Below, one piece after another: positions 49,144 through 58,082 of a DNA stretch of 64,000 nucleotides (position 1 is the stretch's first letter; every line of letters begins with the position of its first letter). Below the pieces are notes generated by a model. The model was given only the letters and a program-made list of their open reading frames with translations, made no database searches and was not told where the DNA came from. Source of the DNA: Oscillospiraceae bacterium (lineage in GTDB: Bacteria; Bacillota; Clostridia; Oscillospirales; Oscillospiraceae); contig JAETSB010000009.1 in NCBI GenBank assembly GCA_021769865.1, positions 1-64,000 on the forward strand, given 5' to 3'. The position numbers and the translations under genes are program-made.

Positions 49144-50470
49144 ACCGCTTGTCCAGGGTGGAGAATTGGGTATACTCCGGCATCCAGCGGAGCTCTACCT
49201 TGCCGGTTTCCCCGTGGCGGTTCTTCGCTACGATACACTCCGCAATATTGTGCTTCTCCGAATCCTCATTGTAATAGTCGTCCCGGTACAAAAACAGCAC
49301 AATGTCCGCGTCCTGCTCGATGGCGCCGGACTCCCGGAGGTCCGAGAGCATGGGCCGCTTGTCGTCCCGCTTCTCATTGGCGCGGCTGAGCTGGCTCAGG
49401 CAGATCACCGGCACGTTCAGCTCCTTGGCCATGATCTTCAGCATCCGGGACATGTCGGACACCACCTGTTGGCGGTTCTCGCTCCGGTTGTTTCCCCCGG
49501 CGGAGGTCATCAGCTGGAGGTAGTCCACCACCACCAGGCTCAGGCCGTCCAGGCGGCGGCACTTGGCGTTCATGTCCGCCACGGACAGGAGGGGATTGTC
49601 GTCGATGCGGACGTCCAGCCGGTTCAGCACCGTGGCCGCCCCGGCGATCTTCTCCCAGTCCGTCTCCCGGAGGAGGCCGGTGCGCAGGCGGTTGTTCTCC
49701 ACCAGGGCCTCGGAGCTGAGGAGCCGCATGGCCAGCTGCTCCCGGGACATCTCCAGGGAGAACACCGCCACGGTCCCTCCCCCCTTGGCCACGTTCAGCG
49801 CCACGTTCAGCGCCAGAGAGGTCTTGCCCATGCCGGGCCGGGCCGCCAAGAGAATCAGGTCCGACTTGTTCAGGCCCGTAATCTTGTTGTCAATGGCGGA
49901 CAGGCCCGTAGACAGGCCCGGCAGGTGGTTCTCGTGCTCGCTCATCTCGCTGAGGCGGTCCAGCACGTCGGGGAGTACCTGCCCCAGGGACACCATCTCC
50001 TGGGCGCTCCGGCCCCGGCGGATGGCGTAGATCTTCTGTTCCGACGCCTCCAGAATCTCCCCGGCCTCGCCCATGCCCTCCTGGACCAGGGCGGTGATCT
50101 CCCCCGCCGCCTGGGCCACGGAGCGGAGCAGCGCCTTGTCCTGGACAATGGCGGCGTACTCCATGACGTTGGCGCTGGTGGGGGTAATCTCCATCAGCTG
50201 GGCCAGGTACGAGCGGGTGTTGTCGTCGGTGAGCCCGGCCTTCTCCATCTCCCCAAAAACGGTGATGCCGTCGATGGGCCGGGAGTAGTTGAACATGGTC
50301 AGGATGGTCTCGAAGATCTCCCGGTTCTGCCGGAGGTAAAAGTCCCCGGGCCGGAGCCGGTCCATCACGTTCTTCACGCAGTCCGGGTCAATGAGCATGG
50401 ACCCCAGCACCGCCTGCTCTCCCTCCAGGCTGTGGGGCATCTGGCGCAGGAGCAGGTCTTCGTTTGCCAT
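49127..50470 (-). CDS. dnaB: Replicative DNA helicase
   Basis: DnaB unwinds DNA at the replication fork as a hexamer. The 447-aa protein has the N-terminal DnaB domain (MPHSLEGEQAVLGSMLIDPDC) and the C-terminal RecA-like motor with Walker A AARPGMGKTSLALN, LVVVDYLQLMTS and LSQLSRANEKRDDKRPMLSDLRESGAIEQDAD. It has no intein. It follows rplI by 28 bp and is coupled to tilS, matching the usual gdpP-rplI-dnaB order of Firmicutes. Confidence 0.95.
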   Translation of the reverse strand: MANEDLLLRQMPHSLEGEQAVLGSMLIDPDCVKNVMDRLRPGDFYLRQNREIFETILTMFNYSRPIDGITVFGEMEKAGLTDDNTRSYLAQLMEITPTSANVMEYAAIVQDKALLRSVAQAAGEITALVQEGMGEAGEILEASEQKIYAIRRGRSAQEMVSLGQVLPDVLDRLSEMSEHENHLPGLSTGLSAIDNKITGLNKSDLILLAARPGMGKTSLALNVALNVAKGGGTVAVFSLEMSREQLAMRLLSSEALVENNRLRTGLLRETDWEKIAGAATVLNRLDVRIDDNPLLSVADMNAKCRRLDGLSLVVVDYLQLMTSAGGNNRSENRQQVVSDMSRMLKIMAKELNVPVICLSQLSRANEKRDDKRPMLSDLRESGAIEQDADIVLFLYRDDYYNEDSEKHNIAECIVAKNRHGETGKVELRWMPEYTQFSTLDKRYDDED

Positions 50471-50498
50471 GGCGAACCGCCTCCCTCTCTATCGGGCG

Positions 50499-50948
50499 TT
50501 ATTTTTCCTCAAACACGGATACGTAGACGGTGGCGACCACCTCAAAGCCCAGGCGGGCCTTGACCTCATAGTTGCCGAAGGACTTGATGGGCTCCTCCAG
50601 CACCAGCTTCTGCTTGGGGATGTCGATGCCGAACTGCTTCTGGAGCCCCTCGGAGATCTCCTTGGTGGTGACGGCGCCAAAGAGCTTGCCCCCCGCGCCC
50701 GCCCGGGCGGTGAGCTTCACCATGCACTCTTTGAGCTTTTCGGCGGTCTCCTCCGCCAGTGCCTTCTGGCGGGCTTCCTCGGCCTTTTTCGCCTTCTCCT
50801 TCAGGTTCATGGTGTTGATGGCGTCCGCCGTGGCGGGGACGGCGATCTTCCGGGGCAGGAGGAAGTTCCGGGCGTAGCCCTCGGAGACCTCCACCATCTG
50901 GCCCTTCTTGCCCTGGCCTTTGACATCCTGTTGTAAAATGACTTTCAT
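50499..50948 (-). CDS. rplI: 50S ribosomal protein L9
   Basis: The 149-aa protein has the L9 N-domain (MKVILQQDVKGQGKKGQMVEVSEGYARNFLLPR, including the family signature), the long connecting helix, and the C-domain (GKLFGAVTTKEISEGLQKQFG). The length is typical. A strong AAGGAAGTTTTCAG-type site precedes the ATG. It lies between gdpP and dnaB in one operon. Confidence 0.96.
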   Translation of the reverse strand: MKVILQQDVKGQGKKGQMVEVSEGYARNFLLPRKIAVPATADAINTMNLKEKAKKAEEARQKALAEETAEKLKECMVKLTARAGAGGKLFGAVTTKEISEGLQKQFGIDIPKQKLVLEEPIKSFGNYEVKARLGFEVVATVYVSVFEEK

Positions 50949-50986
50949 ACTGAAAACTTCCTTTCTATCCTTAGACCAACGGTCCG

Positions 50987-52981
50987 TTATTTTTCAAAAT
51001 AAGCGTCAATGGCGCCGGTCAGCTTGTCCCGGACATCCAGGATGTCCCCGTTCTCGATCCGCCCCCCGGCGGTGGCGGAGTTGCCGCCGCCCCCCAGGGC
51101 CTCCAGGATCACCTGGACGTTGATCTCCCCCAGAGACCGGGCGCTCATCTGGATCGCCGACCCGCTGCGGTACACCACAAAGGAGGCCTTCACACCCCGC
51201 AGGGTCAGAAGCTCGTCCGCCGCCTGGGCAGCGGCCACCCGGTCCACGCCGTCCTGGCCCACCACGGCCAGGGCCACGTCCGGCCGGTACAGCTCCGCCT
51301 GGCGGATCACGTCGTACTTGGACACCATGCCGCTGAGATCCCCCTGGAAGAGCCGCTGCACGTCCGCCGTGTCGGCTCCCGCCCGGCGGAGGAAGGCCGC
51401 CGCCTCAAAGGTCCGGCCCCCGGTGCGGAGGGTGAAGTGCTTCGTGTCCAGCACGATGCCGGCCAGCAGCGCCTCCGCTTCCTCCCGCAGGAGGGTCGAG
51501 GGCTCGACCAGGTATTGCAGCAGCTCCGTCACCAGCTCCGACGCGGAGGAGGCGTAGGGCTCGTGGAAGCTGAAGGCGGCGTTTTCGATATAGCTGGCGG
51601 CCCGGCGGTGGTGGTCGATGACGGCCACCCGGCTGCTGGACTCCAGAATCTGGGGGCTCTCCACCAGGTCCGGCCGGTTGGTGTCCACCACCACCAGCAG
51701 CGTCCCGGGGCGCATCTTCACAAAGGCCTCCGCCGGGTTCACAAAGACCTCCTCGTACTCCGGCAGGCGGTGGAGCATGGCCAGCACGGACTGGGCGGCG
51801 TTCTTCTCCAGGTCAATGACGATCTGGGCCCGCCGGCCCAGCTTCCGGGCGGCGCAGCACACGCCTACGGCGGCGCCCACCGCGTCCATGTCGGCAAAGC
51901 TGTGGCCCATGACGTAGATGTCTGTGGAGTCCGCTAACAGCTCTCCCAGAGCGTTGGCCATGACCCGGGACTTCACCTTAGTGCGCTTTTCCGTGGTCTT
52001 GGCCCTTCCGCCGTAGAAGGCAAAGTCCGTCTTGCCCCGGACCACCGCCTGGTCGCCGCCCCGGCTCAGGGCCATCTCCAGGGAAAGGGCGGCATTCTTG
52101 TACAGCGCCGAGATGCCGTCCGCCTCCCGGCCCAGGCCGATGGAGAGGGTGGGGTGGCTACCCTCCCCCACCTTGATGTCCCGCATGGCGTCCAGGACGG
52201 AGAACTTCTCCTCCACAAAGTGGTTATAGTACTGCTCCTCAAAGAGGAACAGGTAGTGGTCCCGCTCCGTCTTGATGAGCAGGCCGTTTCCCACGGCGGT
52301 CCATGCGCTGAGCTTTTCGTCAATCTGCGCCAGCACGGCGCTGCGCTGGGTGTCGGCGCAGGCGTTCATCAGGTCCTCGTAGTTGTCCACCATGACAATG
52401 CCCACCACCAGGCGGGTGGCGTCAAAGTTCTCCCGGAGGCGGTCCATCTCCGTGGTGTCCACCCAGTAGGTGGTAGCGACTAAATTCTGCTCCCCGCCGC
52501 GGCCCTTGGCCCGGACCAGGCTGCCGTAGACCCGGAAGCGGCGGTTGTTCATGGAGACCCGCTCCGGGCACTCCTGCCGCCCCTCCAGCAGCCACTGGAC
52601 GGGAAACTCCGGCGCGGCGTCCTCCACCTTCATCTCAAAAAGGTGTTCCCGCACCCCGGCCAGCTGGAGGAAATTCTCGTTGCTCCAGATGACCTCCCCG
52701 GTGTCGGGGCGGAAAACCATGATGGGCAGGGGGGAATTGATGAGGGTGGACTTGCTGGCCGTGTCCACGTTTCCCGTCACATTGTCGATATACTGCAAAA
52801 CGCTCTGGCGGCGCTTTTTGTTGCTGCGGACGAAGTAGGCGTACAGCGCCACGGTGGCCACGCCCTCCGCCAGAGCCAGGGGCGGGCTGACGGTGACGGC
52901 GGCCAGGGTGAAGGCCAGGAGGCAGAGGAAATAAAATTGCAGGTTGGGCTCCAGCAGACGGGAGAGTTTCTTGTTGTTCAT
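50987..52981 (-). CDS. gdpP: Cyclic-di-AMP phosphodiesterase, GdpP type
   Basis: GdpP hydrolyses the second messenger c-di-AMP. The 664-aa membrane protein has two N-terminal helices (FYFLCLLAFTLAAVTVS, LALAEGVATVALYAYFV), a PAS-like domain, and a degenerate GGDEF domain. The C-terminal DHH/DHHA1 module has GHSFADMDAVGAAVG, VVVDTNRPDLV, the DHH triad VIDHHRRA, and the final EALGGGGNSATAGG. ATG 52981 follows AAGGAGCGGCGAT; the track's earlier start is not supported. It leads the operon with rplI and dnaB, the standard Firmicute arrangement. Confidence 0.93.
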   Translation of the reverse strand: MNNKKLSRLLEPNLQFYFLCLLAFTLAAVTVSPPLALAEGVATVALYAYFVRSNKKRRQSVLQYIDNVTGNVDTASKSTLINSPLPIMVFRPDTGEVIWSNENFLQLAGVREHLFEMKVEDAAPEFPVQWLLEGRQECPERVSMNNRRFRVYGSLVRAKGRGGEQNLVATTYWVDTTEMDRLRENFDATRLVVGIVMVDNYEDLMNACADTQRSAVLAQIDEKLSAWTAVGNGLLIKTERDHYLFLFEEQYYNHFVEEKFSVLDAMRDIKVGEGSHPTLSIGLGREADGISALYKNAALSLEMALSRGGDQAVVRGKTDFAFYGGRAKTTEKRTKVKSRVMANALGELLADSTDIYVMGHSFADMDAVGAAVGVCCAARKLGRRAQIVIDLEKNAAQSVLAMLHRLPEYEEVFVNPAEAFVKMRPGTLLVVVDTNRPDLVESPQILESSSRVAVIDHHRRAASYIENAAFSFHEPYASSASELVTELLQYLVEPSTLLREEAEALLAGIVLDTKHFTLRTGGRTFEAAAFLRRAGADTADVQRLFQGDLSGMVSKYDVIRQAELYRPDVALAVVGQDGVDRVAAAQAADELLTLRGVKASFVVYRSGSAIQMSARSLGEINVQVILEALGGGGNSATAGGRIENGDILDVRDKLTGAIDAYFEK

Positions 52982-53027
52982 ATCGCCGCTCCTTGATGAA
53001 GAAGTAAGCATGCCGATGGATTTTATT

Positions 53028-53056
53028 AGTATAGCAGTTTCCGCCGGAAAACACAA
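53028..53056 (-). promoter_or_regulatory. Promoter of the gdpP-ftsH operon
   Basis: Minus-strand TTGTGT (53056-53051), a 17-bp spacer and TATACT (53033-53028), about 47 bp upstream of gdpP. Confidence 0.65.
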
Positions 53057-53081
53057 GTCTTGCGCCAGAGCAATTTTCCCC

Positions 53082-53110
53082 TTGACATTTCCCGGGTTTT
53101 CCTGTAAACT
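53082..53110 (+). promoter_or_regulatory. Promoter of the ylxM-ffh operon
   Basis: TTGACA (53082-53087), a 17-bp spacer and TAAACT (53105-53110). Confidence 0.75.
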
Positions 53111-53165
53111 AAGCAACGTTGTAAAGCGGTGCGGCTTTACATGGCGGAAGGGGGCGCTTCTCGTG

Positions 53166-53531
53166 ATGAAGAATCAGACCTATCGCATGACGATGCTCTT
53201 CGATTTTTACGGCGAGCTCCTGACCGAGCGTCAGAAGGAGTTCTTCGACCTCTATTATAATGAGGACCTCTCCCTGGCCGAGATCGCGGAGAACGCCGGC
53301 ATCTCCCGCCAGGGCGTCCGGGACGTCATCGTCCGGGCGGAGGCCGCCATGCAGGAGGTGGAGGACAAGACCGGCATCATCAAGCGGTTTCTCGCCCGAA
53401 GCGCCCACGTGGACGCCATCGCCGCCGCCGCCGAGGAGATCTCCACCCTGAACTACCGCTATTACGAGGACCGGCGCCTGACGGAGCTGGCGGACACGAT
53501 CCGCCGGGAAGCCGCCGCCTTAAAGGAATGA
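53166..53531 (+). CDS. ylxM: YlxM-type helix-turn-helix protein of the SRP operon
   Basis: This 121-aa protein has a sigma-factor-region-4-like HTH (LTERQKEFFDLYYNEDLSLAEIAENAGISRQGVRDVI) and is of the YlxM/p13 family, which is almost always just upstream of ffh and thought to modulate signal recognition particle activity. I use ATG 53166; a GTG one codon earlier is better spaced from the GGGGG site and may be the true start. It ends 4 bp before ffh. Confidence 0.9.
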   Translation: MKNQTYRMTMLFDFYGELLTERQKEFFDLYYNEDLSLAEIAENAGISRQGVRDVIVRAEAAMQEVEDKTGIIKRFLARSAHVDAIAAAAEEISTLNYRYYEDRRLTELADTIRREAAALKE

Positions 53532-53535
53532 GCAT

Positions 53536-54909
53536 ATGGCATTTGAAGGATTGACCGATAAACTGAACGCCGCCTTTAAGCGCCTCCGGGGCAAGGGCCG
53601 CCTGACGGAAAACGACGTCCGGGAGGCCATGCGGGAGGTCCGCCTGGCCCTGCTGGAGGCCGACGTCAGCTACAAGGTGGTCAAGGAGTTCGTGGCCTCT
53701 GTCACGGAGCGGGCCGTGGGCAGCGACGTGCTGGACAGCCTCACCCCCGCTCAGCAGGTGGTGAAGATCGTCAATGAGGAGCTGACAAACCTCATGGGCG
53801 GCGCCGGGGCCAAGCTCACCATGGCCAACAGCGGCCCCACCGTCGTGATGATGGTGGGCCTCCAGGGCGCGGGCAAGACCACCACCACCGCCAAGCTGGG
53901 CGGTTTGATGCGCAAGCAGTACCAGAAGCGGCCGCTGCTGGCCGCCTGCGACGTATACCGCCCCGCCGCCATCGAGCAGTTAAAGGTGGTGGGCGGGCAG
54001 CTGGACCTCCCGGTCTTCGAGGAGGGCCAGGGAGACCCGGTGGAGATTGCGGCCGACGCCATCCGCCACGCCCGGGACCACGGCAGCGACATGGTGTTCC
54101 TGGACACCGCCGGACGGCTCCACGTGGACGAGAACCTGATGGACGAGCTGAAACGGATGAAAGCCGCCGTTCATCCCAATGAGATTTTACTGGTCGTGGA
54201 CGCCATGACCGGCCAGGACGCGGTGAACGCCGCCGGCGCCTTTGACGAGGCCCTGGGCATTGACGGCGTCATCCTCACCAAGCTGGACGGCGACGCTCGG
54301 GGCGGCGCGGCCCTGTCCATCCGGGCGGCCACGGGAAAGCCCATCAAATTCGCGGGCACCGGCGAGAAGCTGGACATGATCGAGCCCTTCCACCCGGACC
54401 GCATGGCCTCCCGCATTCTGGGCATGGGCGACATGCTCTCCTTCATCGAGAAGGCGGAGCAGGCCTATGACGAAAAGCAGGCCGCCAAGATCGAGGAGAA
54501 GCTGCGGAAAAACCGCTTCACCCTCCAGGACTATTACGACCAGCTCCAGCAGCTGAAGAACATGGGGGACCTGAGCCAGCTGCTGGGCATGATGCCCGGG
54601 AATTTGGGCAAGCAGATGCAGGGCGCGTCCATCGACGAGAAGGCCATGGCCCGGACCGAGGCCATCATCCTCTCCATGACCCCCCTGGAGCGGGAGAATC
54701 CCCAGGTGCTGAACGCCAGCCGGAAAAAGCGCATCGCCGCCGGCTGCGGCCTGGAGGTGGTGGACGTGAACCGGCTGCTGAAGCAGTTCGACATGATGCG
54801 GGAACTCACAAAGCAGATGACCAAGGGCGGGCGGATTCCCGGCCTCGGCGGCATGGGAAAGGCCCCCTCCCGGCTTCACGGCTTCGGCCGGAAGAAGCGG
54901 TTTCGCTAA
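53536..54909 (+). CDS. ffh: Signal recognition particle protein
   Basis: Ffh binds 4.5S/SRP RNA and signal sequences and targets ribosomes to the membrane. The 457-aa protein has the N-domain, the GTPase domain ([47 protein letters not shown]) and the Met-rich M domain ([20 protein letters not shown], ending near [11 protein letters not shown]). The length is normal. It is coupled to ylxM and precedes rpsP, as in most Firmicutes. No SRP RNA gene is visible in the window. Confidence 0.96.
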   Translation: MAFEGLTDKLNAAFKRLRGKGRLTENDVREAMREVRLALLEADVSYKVVKEFVASVTERAVGSDVLDSLTPAQQVVKIVNEELTNLMGGAGAKLTMANSGPTVVMMVGLQGAGKTTTTAKLGGLMRKQYQKRPLLAACDVYRPAAIEQLKVVGGQLDLPVFEEGQGDPVEIAADAIRHARDHGSDMVFLDTAGRLHVDENLMDELKRMKAAVHPNEILLVVDAMTGQDAVNAAGAFDEALGIDGVILTKLDGDARGGAALSIRAATGKPIKFAGTGEKLDMIEPFHPDRMASRILGMGDMLSFIEKAEQAYDEKQAAKIEEKLRKNRFTLQDYYDQLQQLKNMGDLSQLLGMMPGNLGKQMQGASIDEKAMARTEAIILSMTPLERENPQVLNASRKKRIAAGCGLEVVDVNRLLKQFDMMRELTKQMTKGGRIPGLGGMGKAPSRLHGFGRKKRFR

Positions 54910-54927
54910 GCTATAAGTGCGGAGCAT

Positions 54928-54956
54928 TTGAAGGCTTTCAATGCAGCATTTATAAT
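54928..54956 (+). promoter_or_regulatory. Promoter of rpsP-khpA
   Basis: TTGAAG (54928-54933), a 17-bp spacer and TATAAT (54951-54956), 40 bp before rpsP. Confidence 0.6.
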
Positions 54957-54995
54957 ATAATCTCTATTTTTCAAAATTTTTGGAGGTACAACAGC

Positions 54996-55235
54996 ATGGT
55001 TAAGATCAGACTGCGCCGCATGGGCGCGAAGAAGGCTCCCTTCTACCGGGTCGTGGTGGCGGACTCCCGCTTCCCCCGGGACGGCCGCTTCATTGAGGAG
55101 ATCGGTACGTACAACCCCTGCGTCTCCCCTGCGGAAATCAAGATCGACGCGGAGCGGGCCCAGGCCTGGATCAAGTCCGGCGCCCAGCCCACCGACACCG
55201 TCCGGGCTCTGCTGAAAAAAGTGGACGTCCTCTGA
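54996..55235 (+). CDS. rpsP: 30S ribosomal protein S16
   Basis: The 79-aa protein shows the S16 pattern [30 protein letters not shown] and the ending [29 protein letters not shown] precedes the ATG. It lies 15 bp before the KH-domain gene. Confidence 0.96.
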   Translation: MVKIRLRRMGAKKAPFYRVVVADSRFPRDGRFIEEIGTYNPCVSPAEIKIDAERAQAWIKSGAQPTDTVRALLKKVDVL

Positions 55236-55250
55236 TCCGGAGGGCGGCGC

Positions 55251-55484
55251 ATGAAGGACTTGCTGCTCTATATCGCCCGGAACCTGGTGGACGACCCGGA
55301 CGCGGTCACGGTTACGGAGACCGCCTCCGGCGATCAGGAACTGACCCTGGAGCTGCGCGTCGCCCCCGACGACATGGGGAAAGTCATCGGGCGGCAGGGC
55401 CGCATCGCCAAGGAGATCCGCACCCTGGTCCGCTCCCGCGCCCAGCGGGAGGGCGTCAAGGTCTCCGTCGATATCATGGATTAA
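55251..55484 (+). CDS. khpA: KH-domain RNA-binding protein KhpA
   Basis: The 77-aa protein is a single KH domain with the nucleic-acid loop VIGRQGRIAKEIRTLVRS. In Firmicutes it pairs with KhpB/EloR and affects cell elongation and small-RNA handling. GGAGGGCGGCGC precedes the ATG. Usually rimM, trmD and rplS follow, but here a strong terminator closes the operon immediately after the stop. Confidence 0.92.
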   Translation: MKDLLLYIARNLVDDPDAVTVTETASGDQELTLELRVAPDDMGKVIGRQGRIAKEIRTLVRSRAQREGVKVSVDIMD

Positions 55485-55519
55485 AAAGACCGGCGTGGAA
55501 TTCCACGCCGGTCTTTTTG
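55485..55519 (+). terminator. Terminator after khpA
   Basis: AAAGACCGGCGTGGAA-TTCCACGCCGGTCTTT is a perfect 32-nt palindrome followed by TTG. Confidence 0.85.
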
Positions 55520-55601
55520 TGCCTCATGTCAGTAAAACTACGTTGCCGTCGCTTCAGCCTGGTCTACAGCCAGACACGCAGAGCGCATAAAAGCTCTTTT
55601 G

Positions 55602-55627
55602 CTTACTTTTCTCTCGAGAAAAGTAAG
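55602..55627 (-). terminator. Terminator overlapping the fprA stop codon
   Basis: CTTACTTTTCT-N4-AGAAAAGTAAG is an 11-bp stem that includes the last codons and stop of the flavoprotein gene. The tail is A-rich rather than T-rich on the minus strand, so efficiency is uncertain. From 55520 to 55601 I see nothing else. Confidence 0.5.
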
Positions 55628-56820
55628 TCCGCCGCGAGGGCGTCCGCCAGGGCCTCCAGGCCCTGCCGCTGGGCCTCCTTCACGGAGGATTTCAGGCTGA
55701 CGGTGCCCTCCAGCACGGTCATGTCCTTCATGACCCCCAGCAGCTCCGCCATCTGCTTGCCGGACACGGGAGCCCAGGTGCCGTTCTCAATGAGGCCCAC
55801 CGTCCGGTTCCGCAGGCCGTGGGACTTCAAATCCCGGAGGAGGTTCTCCATGGGCGTGTAGATCTCCCCGTTGTAGGTAGCGGAGGCAAAGACCAGATGG
55901 CTGCACCGGAACGCCTCGGCCACCAGCTCGGAGACATGGGTGTGGGACACGTCATAGAGCCGCACGTCCCGCACGCCCTTCTCCGCCAGCCGGGCCGCCA
56001 GGATCTCGGCGGCGTTCTCCGTGTTGCCGTAGATGGAGCCGCAGAAGATGGCGGCGGTTCGGTCCTCGGGGGTGTAGCTGCTCCAGCGCTGGTACTTCTC
56101 CACAAACCAGCCGACGTCCTTCCGCCAGATGGGGCCGTGGAGGGGGCAGAGGTACTGAATCTCCAAGCCCGCCGCCTTTTTCAGCAGGGTCTGGACCTGG
56201 GCGCCGTACTTGCCCACGATGTTCGTATAGTACCGCCGGGCGTCGGGCAGCCACTCCGCCTCGAAGTTCACCTCGTCGGCGAAAATGTTCCCGTTCAGCG
56301 CGCCGAAGGTGCCGAAGGCGTCGGCGGAGAAGAGGACCTTCTCTGTCGTGTCATAGGTCACCATGACCTCCGGCCAGTGGACCATGGGGGCCATGACGAA
56401 GGTGAGGGTATGCCGCCCGGTGGAGAGGGTGTCCCCCTCCTTCACAGTGAGGCAGCGGTCCGTGACGTCCGCGTCGAAGAACTGGCCGATCATGGAGATG
56501 GCCTTGGCGCTGGCCGCCACCTGGGCCTCCGGGTGGGTGCGGAGCACCGCCCCCAGGGTGGAGCAGTGGTCCGGCTCCATGTGATTGACGATGATATAGT
56601 CCAGGGGGCGGCCCTGGAGGGCGTGCTCCAGGTTCTCGTAGAAATGGGCCCCCACGGCGCTGTCCGCCGTGTCCAGCAGAACGGTCTTCTCGTCCAGCAC
56701 CAGATAGGAGTTGTAGCTGACGCCCCGGGGGACGGGGAACACGTTCTCAAACAGGCTGAGCCGCCGGTCGGACCCGCCGATGAGCAGGATGTCGGATGTA
56801 ATATTGCGCACGTTGTACAT
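55603..56820 (-). CDS. fprA: FprA-family A-type flavoprotein (flavodiiron protein)
   Basis: Flavodiiron proteins reduce oxygen or nitric oxide and protect anaerobes. The 405-aa protein has a metallo-beta-lactamase domain with diiron ligands in NHMEPDHCSTLG (the H-x-E-x-D-H motif), MVHWPEVM, SADAFGTFG and CPLHGPIWR. A flavodoxin domain follows (AIFCGSIYGNTENAAEILA, ASATYNGEIYTPMENLL). There is no rubredoxin fusion, so it depends on a separate electron donor. GAGGACAAGCGTT lies upstream of the ATG. It is transcribed alone. Confidence 0.93.
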   Translation of the reverse strand: MYNVRNITSDILLIGGSDRRLSLFENVFPVPRGVSYNSYLVLDEKTVLLDTADSAVGAHFYENLEHALQGRPLDYIIVNHMEPDHCSTLGAVLRTHPEAQVAASAKAISMIGQFFDADVTDRCLTVKEGDTLSTGRHTLTFVMAPMVHWPEVMVTYDTTEKVLFSADAFGTFGALNGNIFADEVNFEAEWLPDARRYYTNIVGKYGAQVQTLLKKAAGLEIQYLCPLHGPIWRKDVGWFVEKYQRWSSYTPEDRTAAIFCGSIYGNTENAAEILAARLAEKGVRDVRLYDVSHTHVSELVAEAFRCSHLVFASATYNGEIYTPMENLLRDLKSHGLRNRTVGLIENGTWAPVSGKQMAELLGVMKDMTVLEGTVSLKSSVKEAQRQGLEALADALAADLLFSREK

Positions 56821-56930
56821 AACGCTTGTCCTCCTTAATAGCTTACCGCTTTTGCAAGGTTAATCTACCCCAATTTCCCCGGCTTGTCAAGAGAGAAGAA
56901 GGGCGCGCCGGTCAGGCGCGTCCTTGTGTA

Positions 56931-57545
56931 TTATTCCAGGAACTGCGACGGGTCCCGCAGGGCCTCCGCCGTCTCCGCCGGAACGGCCATGGTGAAGGTC
57001 AGGAGATCCCCCAGATCCACGTTCAGCAGGGAGGGCAGGTCCTCCAGAATCACCAGGGTCACCACGTCCTTTTCCGCGGAAACCGTGAAGCGAACCAGCT
57101 CCTCATACTTCCGGTCCTCCTCCTTCTGGCCCGCCTTCAAGGTCTCCTGCTGGCAGTAGACATAGCTGTACGCCGGGTCACCAGGGTCCTCGGTCAGCCG
57201 GTCTCCCCAGCTGCCGTCGTCGCTGAGGAGGTCGTCCAGGGCCTTGACCTGTTCCGGGTCCGTGACGGTCCCAACCTCCACAATGGCGGTCTCTTCGTCC
57301 GAGACGTCTAAAATTTTCCAGTAGTGGTCCTTCTCCGCGCCGTTCTCGTCCCGGTGGTCCCAGGCGTCCTGGAACCTGTCCAAAGCGTCACTCCAGTCGT
57401 CCTCCAGCTCCTCCATGGACTCGTCCCAGCCCTTCTGAAATTCCTTTTGGAATTCCTCGTCCTTCGGGGAGGTTACCATACAGCCGGACAACAGGGACAG
57501 GCTCATGACCAGGGCGCAAAGGTTCAAAAGTCGTTTTTTCATCAT
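56931..57545 (-). CDS. Lipoprotein of unknown function
   Basis: This 204-aa protein has a lipoprotein signal (LLNLCALVMSLSLLSGC, with LSGC as lipobox), so it should be anchored to the outer face of the membrane. The mature part starts with an acidic, probably coiled-coil region (KEFQKGWDESMEELEDDWSDAL) and ends with a beta-rich domain I do not recognise. It lies 13 bp behind the small export protein on the same strand and may be co-transcribed with it. A GC-rich dyad (GGACGCGCC-N5-GGCGCGCCC) near 56900 probably ends the transcript. Confidence 0.78.
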   Translation of the reverse strand: MMKKRLLNLCALVMSLSLLSGCMVTSPKDEEFQKEFQKGWDESMEELEDDWSDALDRFQDAWDHRDENGAEKDHYWKILDVSDEETAIVEVGTVTDPEQVKALDDLLSDDGSWGDRLTEDPGDPAYSYVYCQQETLKAGQKEEDRKYEELVRFTVSAEKDVVTLVILEDLPSLLNVDLGDLLTFTMAVPAETAEALRDPSQFLE

Positions 57546-57558
57546 GTACTCCTTACTG

Positions 57559-58044
57559 TCAAATCAGCAGATTGAATAAACCGAGAGTGATCGCCGTGGT
57601 AATCGCCGCCGCGATGACCAGCCCCAAAAAGATGGCGGGCAGGGCGTGGCGCATCCGGATATCCAGCACGGAGGCCACCAGCGCCCCGGTCCAGGCCCCG
57701 GTTCCCGGCAGAGGGACGCCCACCAGGATCACCAGCCCCAGAAGCCGGTACTTCCGCACCAGCCGCCCCTTGAGGTGGGCCCGGCGCTCCAGCCAGGCGA
57801 TTTTGGGCCCGAAGAAGCGGGTGCCCCGGAGCCAGTCCGCCGCCCGCCGCCCCAGCAGGATGATAAAGGGCGCGGGCACCAGATTTCCGGCAATGGCGGC
57901 CGCGCAGGCCAGGGCCGTGGGCAGTCCCGCGGCGACGCCCGCCGGAATGGCCCCCCGGAGCTCGATCACCGGGGCCATGGCCACCAGGAAGGTCATCAGC
58001 AGCTCGTGGGTCTGTGTTTCCAAAAAAGTCTCTGAGAGCAGCAT
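57559..58044 (-). CDS. COG2426-type small membrane export protein
   Basis: This 161-aa membrane protein resembles the putative small multidrug export family (PF06695). The family pattern is visible as VAMAPVIELRGAIPAGVAAGLP and VGVPLPGTGAWTGALVASVLDI, with about four hydrophobic segments. The transport function is predicted for the family and not shown. TATGGAGGAACCCT precedes the ATG. The lipoprotein gene follows on the same strand. Confidence 0.82.
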   Translation of the reverse strand: MLLSETFLETQTHELLMTFLVAMAPVIELRGAIPAGVAAGLPTALACAAAIAGNLVPAPFIILLGRRAADWLRGTRFFGPKIAWLERRAHLKGRLVRKYRLLGLVILVGVPLPGTGAWTGALVASVLDIRMRHALPAIFLGLVIAAAITTAITLGLFNLLI

Positions 58045-58082
58045 AGGGTTCCTCCATAAAGAATGGCATGATGGAACCTAGT

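Noticed and set aside
47764-49389. 541-aa plus-strand ORF opposite tilS
   Set aside because: Antisense shadow of tilS and the dnaB end with Pro/Arg/Gly-rich low-complexity sequence.
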